DNA from: Cannabis sativa
Lineage: Eukaryota > Streptophyta > Magnoliopsida > Rosales > Cannabaceae
Length of the DNA stretch: 64,000 nt
Assembly (NCBI RefSeq): GCF_029168945.1
Contig: NC_083601.1
Coordinates: 20,736,160 to 20,800,159 of the forward strand
Direction of reading: 5' to 3'
In this document: piece by piece, positions 12,272-21,637 of the stretch
Position numbering within the stretch: position 1 is the stretch's first letter
Layout of the letters: each line of letters opens with the position of its first letter
The notes under the pieces: generated by a model
Databases searched by the model: none
Told to the model about the DNA's origin: nothing
Seen by the model: the letters and a program-made list of their open reading frames with translations, nothing else
Translations under genes and position numbers: made by a program

Positions 12272-13388
12272 AGCATGGTGGAAGATGAAACACTCATTTA
12301 ACACTGGATACGATGTTTCTTCATATTCAGCTAATGGTCTCTACTTATGATGAGGATGCTGCATGCACCTCTAGCAACATGGTGTGTACTGTTTGTTGCT
12401 GTAATTTTCTGTGCTGAATGATGATTTATTTTGAATATAACCTAAATATTTAATCTAATTGGCTTCATTAGGATGTTGATTTATGCCTTTTTAGAACATC
12501 TCGAAGAGGCGCTCTCTAACTTCTCTTTATACCCATTATAAATTTTTGATATTGGGAAAGGAAGATATGAACATTTATTGAATTTTTAATAGTTTTTTAA
12601 GTTGAATTTACTTTTTTAAATGAGTTATTTAATAAAAATTTGAATTTATAATAATTATTTAAATGATGAGTTGGATAGAATGAGATTGAGAAAAGTAAAT
12701 CTAAGACAACACTCTTGGAGTTGTTGAATATTCATGTATTTTATTTAAAGTCTTCATTGTATTTTCTTCTTGAATTCCAGTATTGTCTTTTCTTTTTCAC
12801 CAAGTGAATTCCAGTATTGTCTGTTTTGTCTTTATCTAAACTCATGTTTAATAATATTTTATATTTCTTTTCTTCTGGTTAAATCTAGGTGTCATTTCTC
12901 ACTAAAAAAACATAGACGGTAACGGATGTGGAACCACACTGATTAAAGTACGTTTATTTCATTATTATATGCGTAACTAAACAATAAACATTAGTAACTT
13001 TTTGTTCAAAAATACACATTTGTTCCCACAATGAGAGATTAGCGGTCAGGATTTTCTAGAGTTCATTTACGTTGCCTTGGGAATTGACTATTTTATATAG
13101 TATTTTGCTTCCAAAATGTCTAGAGACAAACAGTTCCAATATTATAAATGATTGAGCTAAGTCACGTGTGTAAAACACCCAAAAAAAGAAGTCGAGTCAT
13201 GACTCATAAGTGGCACAGGCGAGGTACAGAACAGACCTCAAAAATTTTAAAACTCTGAGGAGGGAATTATCATTATTAATAATCCATTCATTTTACTCAT
13301 TCTAGGATAAAAGTGGGACCTTTAAACCTTTTACCCACGTAGCCGTTGTAAAAATCCATCCCCACAACGGTTGAATTACACACCTTAC
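12272..13388. other. 3' flank and intergenic region
   Basis: This holds the likely 3'UTR of the preceding gene, then AT-rich DNA. Around 12495-12730 is a weak inverted repeat (AGAACATCTCGAAGAGG against CAACTCCAAGAGTGTTG reversed) that may be an old MITE. A CACGTG palindrome at 13164-13169 and two AACGG cores (13342-13346 reversed, 13365-13369) lie upstream of the next gene. Confidence 0.4.
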
Positions 13389-13395
13389 TATAAAA
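13389..13395 (+). promoter_or_regulatory. TATA box of the membrane-protein gene
   Basis: TATAAAA lies 67 bp upstream of the ATG at 13462, leaving room for a short leader of about 40 bases. Two AACGG (MYB-type) cores in opposite orientation lie 20-50 bp upstream of it. They match only the core of the mitosis-specific activator motif, so cell-cycle control is a guess. Confidence 0.55.
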
Positions 13396-13461
13396 ATTCA
13401 AAACTCTCCCTCTACTCCTTAAACCAAACCAAACTCCAAGTTCAAACAAACACAATAATCT

Positions 13462-14097
13462 ATGGCCTCATCCAAAGCTCATCACCTCAGAAGCTCATTC
13501 TCCTTCCCAAACCTCCTCCTCTCCTGCCTCAACTTCACTCTCTTCATCCTCTCCGCCACCTCAGTAGCTCCCATAATCCTCATTCGAACACCCCCAACTT
13601 CCTTCGGAATGGCTTTTCTCATGGTCTCCTCAATCTCCCTACTCTCCTCATTGGTTGGCTTCTACTCTCAGCTAGCTCACTTCTGCTACATCACCCACGT
13701 TTCCCTTCTCCTAGCCTCGCTGATCGGACAATTGCTCGGTATCCTAGTCTCGTTCGCCAAGGAGAATTCGACCCTTTTGCTCCTCCGTTCGAGCCGGGAC
13801 CCCAAAGAGGCCAAGCTCCTTATGAGGCTGGAGTGTGGGGTGTTAACTGCCATGTTTCTTCTTCAGGTGGCGGTGTTTCTGCTCAGCTGTGCTGTGCATA
13901 GCTGTTGGGTGAGGGAGTATGAGGGTTTGGAGGCTGAGAGAGAAGCAGCAGCCAAAAAGCGTAGCCGAAGGATTGCACAGGTTCAAGAGGAGTCCATGGC
14001 TAATGCAGAGAAGATTAAGGAGATTAAGGCCATGGAGTTGGAGGATAGGATGAAGAGCAAGTATTGTCAGTGGGTCAAAACTGATTTTGAAGGCTGA
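13462..14097 (+). CDS. Four-helix plant membrane protein, intronless
   Basis: This single open frame of 211 residues starts at the first ATG after the TATA box. Four hydrophobic segments are visible at about residues 17-41, 47-69, 73-98 and 125-148. A highly charged, probably helical tail (about 150-205) is rich in E, K and R, with AEREAAAKKRSRR and EKIKEIKAMELEDR. The layout resembles small plant tetraspan membrane proteins with a cytosolic C terminus, usually annotated only as membrane protein. No catalytic motif or cleavable signal is obvious; helix 1 probably acts as signal anchor. The overlapping frame at 13371-13901 is an artefact. The CDS is C-rich in the first half, unlike its AT-rich surroundings, which supports real coding. 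Function is unknown. Confidence 0.85.
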   Translation: MASSKAHHLRSSFSFPNLLLSCLNFTLFILSATSVAPIILIRTPPTSFGMAFLMVSSISLLSSLVGFYSQLAHFCYITHVSLLLASLIGQLLGILVSFAKENSTLLLLRSSRDPKEAKLLMRLECGVLTAMFLLQVAVFLLSCAVHSCWVREYEGLEAEREAAAKKRSRRIAQVQEESMANAEKIKEIKAMELEDRMKSKYCQWVKTDFEG

Positions 14098-14805
14098 TGA
14101 ATTGAACAAAAAAAATGAGGTCTTGTATAAAATGTGTTTGAACTTCAAACTCCCATCTTTTTGGCTTTTGGCTTGTGTTTTTGTTATTGGTTTTTGTCTT
14201 GGGTTCGGTCACTATGGGTGTGGCCATAAGTAGTGAATGTTGTATTGTTATTAAGAGTGTTTTAATTTAATTCATTTTCTGATAATTGATATGAAACAGA
14301 ATTTTCTTTACACGACGACACTAGTACAAGTTTGCTAGAGAGAACTACTAAGTTACTGCTATTATTATTATTGGTGGAATATGTTAATATATATGGAGAT
14401 CATGGCACTAGAGGAGATTATATAGTGATGACAGAGGCCTTCTCATGGAAACTACTCAGTGAGATAAGTGGAACCAAAGACTGTTTATTCAATATGAGAC
14501 CCTTTTCTTTTCTCGAGAAGAAATGGGCACTAATTTGTGTTTTGTCTTAAAACAATCTCTTATTCAATATGAGACCCTTTTCTTTTTATCTCGAGATGAA
14601 AAAAAAGTCATGAAAATAATTCTTAAATTTAGGAAGGAGCATATTAAATTATTAGAAATACTCTTTATCCTTATTATTTTCAAATTGGCTCTTGGCAAAC
14701 ATACTATCTTTTAAAAAAATTAAGTAATTATAGCAAACTTCTTAAAATTAATCACAATGTTAAAAAATTATTTTTGCAACTGTATGTGTTACTGTCTGAA
14801 AAGAA
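14098..14805. other. 3'UTR and AT-rich intergenic DNA
   Basis: This is the downstream region of the membrane-protein gene. An imperfect direct repeat (TTATTCAATATGAGACCCTT) occurs at 14486 and 14561, 75 bases apart. No gene is visible. Confidence 0.45.
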
Positions 14806-15178
14806 GGGTAAATATAATTTTGGACCCTGTGTTTTGCAAAAATTACAGATTAGACCCTGTATTTGGTTAAATGGCAAAATGGACCCTGTATTTTCTAAAA
14901 TAGTAAAAATAGGACCCTGAGCTTAATTTTTGACAATTTTTTTTTTAATACAACCAACTTGAAGACACTGCTTAATACGAACAGATATAAAAAATGTAAA
15001 CAGTTTTGTCATATCACTTTTAAATCAGATTATAATTAAACTTTATTTTGACAAAAAATCAATTCAGGGTCTTATTTGTACTATTTTAGAAAATACAGGG
15101 TCCATTTTGTCATTTAACAAAACAGAAGGTCTAATTAGTAACTTTTGTAAAACAGAGGGTCCAAAATGGTATTTACCC
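14806..15178. mobile_element. Mutator-type MITE with long inverted repeats
   Basis: The left arm begins GGGTAAATATAATTTTGGACC and the right arm ends GGTCCAAAATGGTATTTACCC. They pair over about 120 bp around a centre of about 125 bp. The flanks TGAAAAGAA and GAAAAAGAA resemble a mutated 9-bp target duplication, which points to the Mutator superfamily. It carries no gene; reading frames across the right arm are artefacts. Confidence 0.8.
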
Positions 15179-15589
15179 GAAAAAGAATTATTTTTTCTTT
15201 TTTGAAAAGAACTAGATTGGTTAACTTTAACTTTTAAGCACAAGATTTGAACTGACACATCAATTATATTTTAGTATAAAAAACTGAGATTAATTGATTT
15301 TTTTTTTTGTTGAATAGATAGTACTATATATTAATCCGCACTCAAGAGTGTCTATCATACTTATGAGATAAGTGTGGAAAAATTAATAAAGTGATTAGGA
15401 AGCTCCTACTTTACTATAACAATCCATATGCTTTTTAAGGACTTACTTCACAAAATATCTTTTTAAATATGCCCAATCTAAAATATTTCCAATATTTCTG
15501 CAATAAAATAAAATATTTGCAATTTTGAATATGTATCATTTTTGTACCGAAAAGATAATATATAATAACATATTTGTTTTTTCTTTTTT

Positions 15590-15890
15590 TTCTGTTTTGA
15601 AAGTGAATATAACTTCATTAATCAAGCAAAAAGCCAATAATAACAATAAAATAACAAATAATTAATCAAAGGCCATAAACAAGAGGGCAATCTTCACCAC
15701 CAAACTTGGATTTTCCAGAGAATAAAGCTAATCGAACAAAAGAGTGTGCAATGGCATTATTGTCTCGTTCAAGCTGTGGTCATAATTTTAAAAGCAAGCC
15801 AAGCTTCATAAATGTCTCGGAGAATGCGGCCAAATTTAGAAGGACCAAATCTTCTCTCAATTTTTCTCTGCCTGTCCTCATCTAATTAAA
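15590..15890 (-). pseudogene. 5'-truncated LINE (RNase H end and A-rich tail)
   Basis: On the minus strand a broken frame reads LNERDNNAIAHSFVRLALF, which matches the end of the RNase H domain of plant L1-type LINEs. A short 3'UTR follows, then an A-rich tail at about 15580-15598. Only the last 300 bp of the element are present, as is common for truncated LINE insertions. Confidence 0.65.
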
Positions 15891-16695
15891 ACAATTAAAT
15901 GTATATCTCCTTATTTAATAGATTTAACATATTTAAGAACTATTTTATTTTACCTTTCCGACTTTTTTTATTATTATTATTAAATGTTCTTCTCATGCCA
16001 TTTTTTTAAAATAATAATAATAATAAAGACACTTTAATAAAATCAGATTTTGGTTAATAATAATATAATTCTATCAAGAAAAAAAAAAGACTGATTTAAT
16101 ATTATGTTATATTATTCACTTAAAACTAATTGTATTAATAACTTTAGTAACCTATTTTTTTATTGCTCCTTAAAAAGAAAATTAGATTGGTGTATCTTTA
16201 ATATTTTTTAAATATTAAATGTATCAGTATAGCTTACGTTAGCATCAATAATATATTGGGGTAAAAATTGATTTATTCAAGTGACTTTATTATTATTTAA
16301 CAAAAAAAAAAATGTCACATGAATTAAGGATAAAATAAAATAATCCTTAAATATATTCACATTAATAAGGGGATATATTGTTTCAAAAGAAAAAAAAAAT
16401 AAGGGATATAATTGGAGAGCTTGGAGCATTTTAATTAAAGTGGGACAGAGAAAAAATTGCTCCAAATTTAGAGTGATTAATATTTTTTGAGCTGCACTTT
16501 TGACACACCCTATTTGGTTATTTAAATGATAAAAAAAAACACCCTTCTCATTTTTTACCTTAATTTTTTATATAAACAAAATAAATAATATTTATTTTAG
16601 CTATTATTGGATAGAATTAGATTAGAGAATCGAGATTAAATCTTTACTCAATAATATTGACATTATTTAGGATAATCTTTTTTTGGAACAAAATA
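15891..16695. other. AT-rich intergenic DNA
   Basis: This is very AT-rich, with short ATT and AAT runs near 15970 and 16010. I see no coding or clear element before the duplicated block begins at 16696. Confidence 0.45.
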
Positions 16696-17390
16696 AGATG
16701 ACATCTATCTTTTATCATTACTTATCTGAAGCAGTACGTACGTACCTAACCGTGGGCGAAGAGATCATATACTATACCACACGACAGCTAACTGTGCACT
16801 CTCACTCACAAGATCACACTTTCCCAAATAGATTAAAGAGACAAATCCCACCACCACTACCTTCCTCATAGTCTCAACAAAGTCCCTTGAATTCAAACAT
16901 AACCCAACGCCGTCATAACGGTCCATCGTCGCCACCGCTCTGCAACCGTTGAAATCAATTTCGTCTATTTTTCTTAAACTTTCAGAGTAATTAGCTTGGA
17001 ATGTCTGAAGGTTAGGCTATATTGATCAGAGCACTTTATGAACTCTTAACCCTAAATCAAAACCCATTCCCTGTTTTTCTGCAACGCCATATATAGTTTC
17101 TTTCCCTCCATATGTCTGCTTGCTCTTCAAGCTACTGGTAAGTTAGTTTTCTCACTCCAACACCATTTCAGTATTCTTCTTTTTCTCCTTTATGTGTCAA
17201 AAAGTTGGGATTTCAGTCAAATGATTTTTTTGTTTTATGGATTTTTAATTAGTTGCAAGAATAATGAGGCGTGTTTATTCGGCTGAATCCACTCGGAATT
17301 TGGCTTGTAGAGCCAAATAAAATAAAAATTGAACAACTTTTGTAATTAATTAATTAATTAATTAATTATTTTGGTATTGGGTTTCTTTGT
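16696..17390 (+). repeat. Duplicated promoter/5'UTR/intron-1 block, copy 2
   Basis: This is the longer copy of the block at 9664-10055. It carries an extra stretch of about 320 bp (16809-17129) that includes two AACGG/CCGTT cores and the TATA-like motif. It ends in the same TAAT repeats and TATTGGGTTTCTTTG. It supplies the promoter and noncoding first exon (ending 17137) of the GNAT gene. Confidence 0.85.
17090..17096 (+). promoter_or_regulatory. TATA-like element of the GNAT gene
   Basis: TATATAG lies about 40 bp before the donor of the noncoding exon (GCTACTG|GTAAGT, exon end 17137). This position fits transcription starting near 17120. The equivalent region is missing from the other copy of the block. 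Confidence 0.45.
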
Positions 17391-18214
17391 TTGTAAATAT
17401 ATATGATTTGCAGAGTAACGAATTTAAAAGTAAATGATATTCTTTGGTTGAATCTTGAAATTACAAATGGAACACAACCTATTTTTGGATGGATTAATTC
17501 AATTAATTTAATAAGTAAATTGGATAATTCTCATTTGTACAGTACGGATTTCAATGGAATGGATAAAAGGAGATATATCTCTAATAGAGAGATTTACATC
17601 TTTTGTTTACAAATATATGAATATGATACGTTTACTGCTTACAACCACATGATTGGTGCACCGGCTGGTCTGTCCCAGCCAATCAACACACAAAAGACAA
17701 ATCTTTAACGTTGCTATGCTGTCAAACACACACATTTTTGGTGAACACCCAACTATGATTTGGAATTTGGATAATATGAATGTAAGACTCTTGAGTTTTA
17801 AACTCTTTCGACCTTTCAATACAAATAGAGGTCCAGAAACCAGCTTAGATTTACTGCGTCACCATTGATGTGGGGTACCATACTGCGGGTCCCATCTAAC
17901 ATGGGAAAGTAGAAACAGGACAGACCCATGAATGATCTGGTTCAATCTCTTCAGAGGCTTCTTTTTACTATAAATAAGCTCATAATGTCCTTGTGGATCT
18001 TTTGTCTTATCCTCCATTTGTGGTCAACCACTTGTCAATCATAGCGTTATTATAACTGCTGTTATATCCATAACTTCGTACTCTGGTATCATTTTTTTTC
18101 CCAATCTTCTATTAGTTTTAATCGCCAGCTACCCTACTTGCAGGCATCAAAGGAAATTTCACATGCTGGGATTGGTTTACACCATTCTCAATAAATAAAA
18201 TCTCGTTTTTGCAG
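17391..18214 (+). other. Rest of the GNAT first intron, with an unexplained open frame
   Basis: The intron would run from 17138 to the GCAG acceptor at 18211-18214. Within it, 17403-17708 is an open frame of 101 codons rich in N, I and Y (for example TNGTQPIFGWINSINLISKL). A second shorter frame overlaps its end. I do not recognise the peptide. The composition is reminiscent of organellar coding DNA, but no gene can be named. Confidence 0.35.
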
Positions 18215-18219
18215 AAGAA

Positions 18220-18251
18220 TTCTTCCTCCAGGAGAGATTCTGGAGGAAGAA
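18220..18251 (+). promoter_or_regulatory. Perfect hairpin in the GNAT 5'UTR
   Basis: TTCTTCCTCCAG (18220-18231) is the exact reverse complement of CTGGAGGAAGAA (18240-18251), with an 8-base loop. The hairpin starts 5 bases into the coding-start exon and ends 8 bases before the ATG at 18260. Stable hairpins so close to the start codon usually slow scanning ribosomes; that effect is inferred here. Confidence 0.75.
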
Positions 18252-18259
18252 CTGCTCAA

Positions 18260-20168
18260 ATGTCGACAATTTCGATTCACAGGCTTCAGTTATTGAGTTT
18301 CTCCCATGGCAGAATCAAATCACATAGAAGATTTCACAGAACCTATGCCATTACCATGTGAGTCTCTAGTTTATGTTATTTCTGATATGGATTGTCTTTG
18401 TTTCTGTTAATTTTGTTGTGTGTTTTCTTTTGTATTTTCATTTTCTTATCTACATATATATCCTGGGTGAATTAACAGGACAATGGATGCCAAATCTTCT
18501 GAAAAAAAGAAGATTGAAGAAATTTCTGTACAGATTCCATCATTATCGTCACCTATTACTCAACGTGAATTATTAAAATCATCTGATCTGCAATTTAACC
18601 GGCTGCAACCATCAGAAAGAGATTTAATTCAAGAAAAAAAACTTGAATTTGGACATTTTGTTGCAAGAGACGCCATTCTTGATGAAGAATTCTGGGTAGG
18701 AAATGATATAGCAGAGGGATAAATAGTTTGCCAGTGAATATTTGGGTGTGGGTTATTTTTGTTCATAATTTAATTTGAGGTGCTTGTTTGGTTTTAAACT
18801 TGTGGTAGACTGCAGCATGGCTTCGTGCAGAAAGTCACTGGGAGGATAGATCAAGTGACAGGTGCGCCCTCTTTCTCCATAATATTAATTTAAAGTTTGG
18901 ATTTCATCACTTATATCTGTACATGGCCTTGGTTTTTCAGTATACTTTGACTAAAGATTGTATGAATTCCTGTCATAGTTATTTGGTAGACCCATTTAGG
19001 TTGTTCTAAAAAAAAGGAGAGGGGATAGATTCAAACTCTTATTAGTTTCAGGTTCGACTAGTTTTAGGAAACCTGTGGCTGGACCTTTCAAATGTTTGGT
19101 TGCATTCCATTACTTGTATATCACCAAGCTAATTCTAGCCTACACTTGGTTAACACAGATATGTCGATAACCACAAAAGGAAATTTGCAGAGCAGGTAGG
19201 ATTCTTCATTTCTTTTCATTATTAAGTATAATTCAATCACTTGGTAAATATAACAGTATTGTTGAATAATGTTTCATGTTATAGGAGTTTAATGCCATTA
19301 AAAAGCGAAACAAATGGCAGCATAGGCCAAATGAAAGATGTGCATGCATTGTTGCGGTATGACATCTATACATGAGTAAAAAAATTATAAAGCACAACTA
19401 AGTTTCTCACTCATTTACATGGCAAGGAAGTTTTGATGATCGATTGTAATCCGTATGAGACCTTACTCAGTATTTTGTCTAATTTATCAGGTAAAAAAGG
19501 AAACGAAGAATGTGAAACGCACAGTACTGAAAAGTGTGGTTGGAACTCTCGATTTGAGCATTCGGTACTTGTTGCATGGAGAAACCTTTCCAGGGGTATA
19601 AAAGCATTCTATATTTGTATCATTGTCCATCTCTTGGAATTAAAAGTGTACTTTAAAACTAAAACTAATGACACTCAGGAACGGGTGAAAGCTCCTCTCT
19701 TCTGCAGCATAAACCGTACATCCCAAAATAGATATGGTTATATTGCAAACTTGTGTGTTGCCAAATCAGCACGTCGCCAGGGTATTGCAAGTAATATGCT
19801 GTATTTTGCTGTTGAATCAGCTATTTCAGATGGTAAGATGAAAGTTTAAACAAGAATTTTGTTCATCTTTTTCTGTACTAGAAGGGTTCATCTGATTAAC
19901 ATTTTGCGTGACAGGTGTTGAACAGGTTTATGTGCATGTGTATAGAGATAACAAAGCTGCGCAAGAGCTGTACCGCAAGATGGGTTTCGAGGTAAAATAT
20001 TCAAATTGTCATTGTTAATTGATTTGTGCTCGTCTTCAATCATGGTCTTGAATTCATCTCAAGAGAACTGAACTAATGCTCAGTTCTTAACTCTCTTATC
20101 AGTTGGTTCAAATGGCAAGCTCTCAATTATTAGAGGAGGGAACGTTCTTGCTTTGCTTCAAATCCTGA
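18260..20168 (+). CDS. GNAT-family acetyltransferase, probably plastid (nine exons)
   Basis: The exons are 18260-18357, 18479-18695, 18809-18861, 19159-19195, 19285-19356, 19491-19595, 19679-19832, 19915-19991 and 20103-20168, giving 292 residues with the frame kept at all GT-AG junctions. The first 35 residues lack acidic residues and are rich in S, R and H (MSTISIHRLQLLSFSHGRIK), consistent with a chloroplast or mitochondrial targeting peptide. The GNAT fold occupies about residues 100-285. Motif A has IANLCVAKSARRQGIA, with the acetyl-CoA loop R-R-Q-G-I-A at about 226-231. Motif B has VYVHVYRDNKAAQELYRKMGF at about 250-270. The family transfers acetyl groups from acetyl-CoA to amines; related plant plastid GNATs act on protein N termini and lysines. 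The substrate is inferred only from family. The transcript appears to start in a duplicated promoter block and has a strong hairpin before the ATG. Confidence 0.85.
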
Positions 20169-21242
20169 AAACCATTCGACTCAAAATTTATCTCTTGGTG
20201 TAAAGAAACATATTCTAGGTGACTTGTAGAATATCTATAGGCTGCTATCCAAAGCGAGAAGGAATGTTTTTGGTCATTACCTTCAATTTGTAATATCTTG
20301 TTCAATAGGCTTTGAACAATATTCTTCTATATTTTAATTTTTTTTTCTTTTATGTAATTTCTGCAAGTTGAAATGGAAAACAGGAAGAAAAGAAAAATAG
20401 AGAAGCTGTCATTTATATCCTTTCCATCTCTCGAGCAATTGTCCTTAGCATTTACAAGATCATATTTGATGCAAAAGTCATATAACAAAGTGGCTTCTTT
20501 TTATTATGCCAACAAATCATAACAATAAGACTTAAAATTTTTGTTTTATTTTTCAACTTTGTAAAAAATCAAATGTAATCTTGTTTAATCAACTGTCCTA
20601 GATCTACAAATGCCAATGTCCACTCACAAGCTAAACTACACTTTGTATATAGATCAAGCTAGGTTTGGTTACTATGTTTATCGGGATAAATTGAAAAATA
20701 TTTCTTTTTTTGTATTTATTAATAAAAATACTTTTGTATTATATTTTATTAAAATCAACTCATTTTTGTGAGTAGGTTGCCTAATATACTTTTACTTTTT
20801 ACTTAAGTGTAGCACATGATTTACATTAACTTAAGAGATATAATTAATAGAGACATCATCTATAAAAGTGTATATATCTTAAAGAATATAGAAATAAAGA
20901 TAAAAATTAAAGTGGGCATACAATGCAATTTCTTCTGTTTACTAGTGTCTTGGGCCTAAAAGATTGTTATTTGTATAGAAATTTACATAACTATTATTTT
21001 TGACAAATTTTTTATACATTTATACGTCTAAAGATTTTTTTATATATTTTTACTTTGTTCATAAAAATAACAAAAAAAAAAATCACATAAAAAAAAAAAA
21101 ATTCAAACAACAAAAATCACATAAAATTTTATTTAAAAACTATAAAATATATTTAAAATTTTGGTACAATCGCATTTTTATAATTTTTTTTTTTGTTGTT
21201 TTTGTTTTTTTTTTTTTTTTTTGAAATAATCCTTTATTTATT
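20169..21242. other. GNAT 3' flank and AT-rich intergenic DNA
   Basis: The first 200 bp are probably 3'UTR. The rest is AT-rich with A and T homopolymers (poly-T near 21207-21222). It ends with TTATTTATT (21234-21242), the candidate left target duplication of the MULE. No gene is seen. Confidence 0.45.
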
Positions 21243-21637
21243 GAAATTTTTACATGAAAAATCCTTTTTACTCACTTTATTACATTATTACCCTCACACG
21301 CCTATTACTACATTTATACTTACAAACTTATTTTTATTACACATTTACCACTTACTCATCATACCATGCATACACGTGTTCTATCCCCATGCATCATCAA
21401 TCAAATCATACTCTCTTCCCTCTCTTTTTTCATTTTGTTTTGATTTCATTTTCTATTCTTCATTTCTGTTCTCTAAGTTCATTTTGAATTCAAGTAACCT
21501 CCATTAACCACTCACAATTTATCACGTTTTTCCCTCTTATTTTTGGTTCATCCACGAATTTTCAACTTCCTCTTAGCCCACGATTTAGCAACTGTTTTTC
21601 CCTCTCTGTTTCATTTTTTTTCAATCTTATTTATACC

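Noticed and set aside
13371..13901. 176-codon frame overlapping the membrane-protein gene
   Set aside because: It reads the same DNA in another frame, giving a low-complexity S/L/H/P protein. The 211-aa frame has four membrane helices and a better start.
15064..15258. 64-codon minus-strand frame
   Set aside because: It runs across the right arm of the Mutator-type MITE; noncoding.
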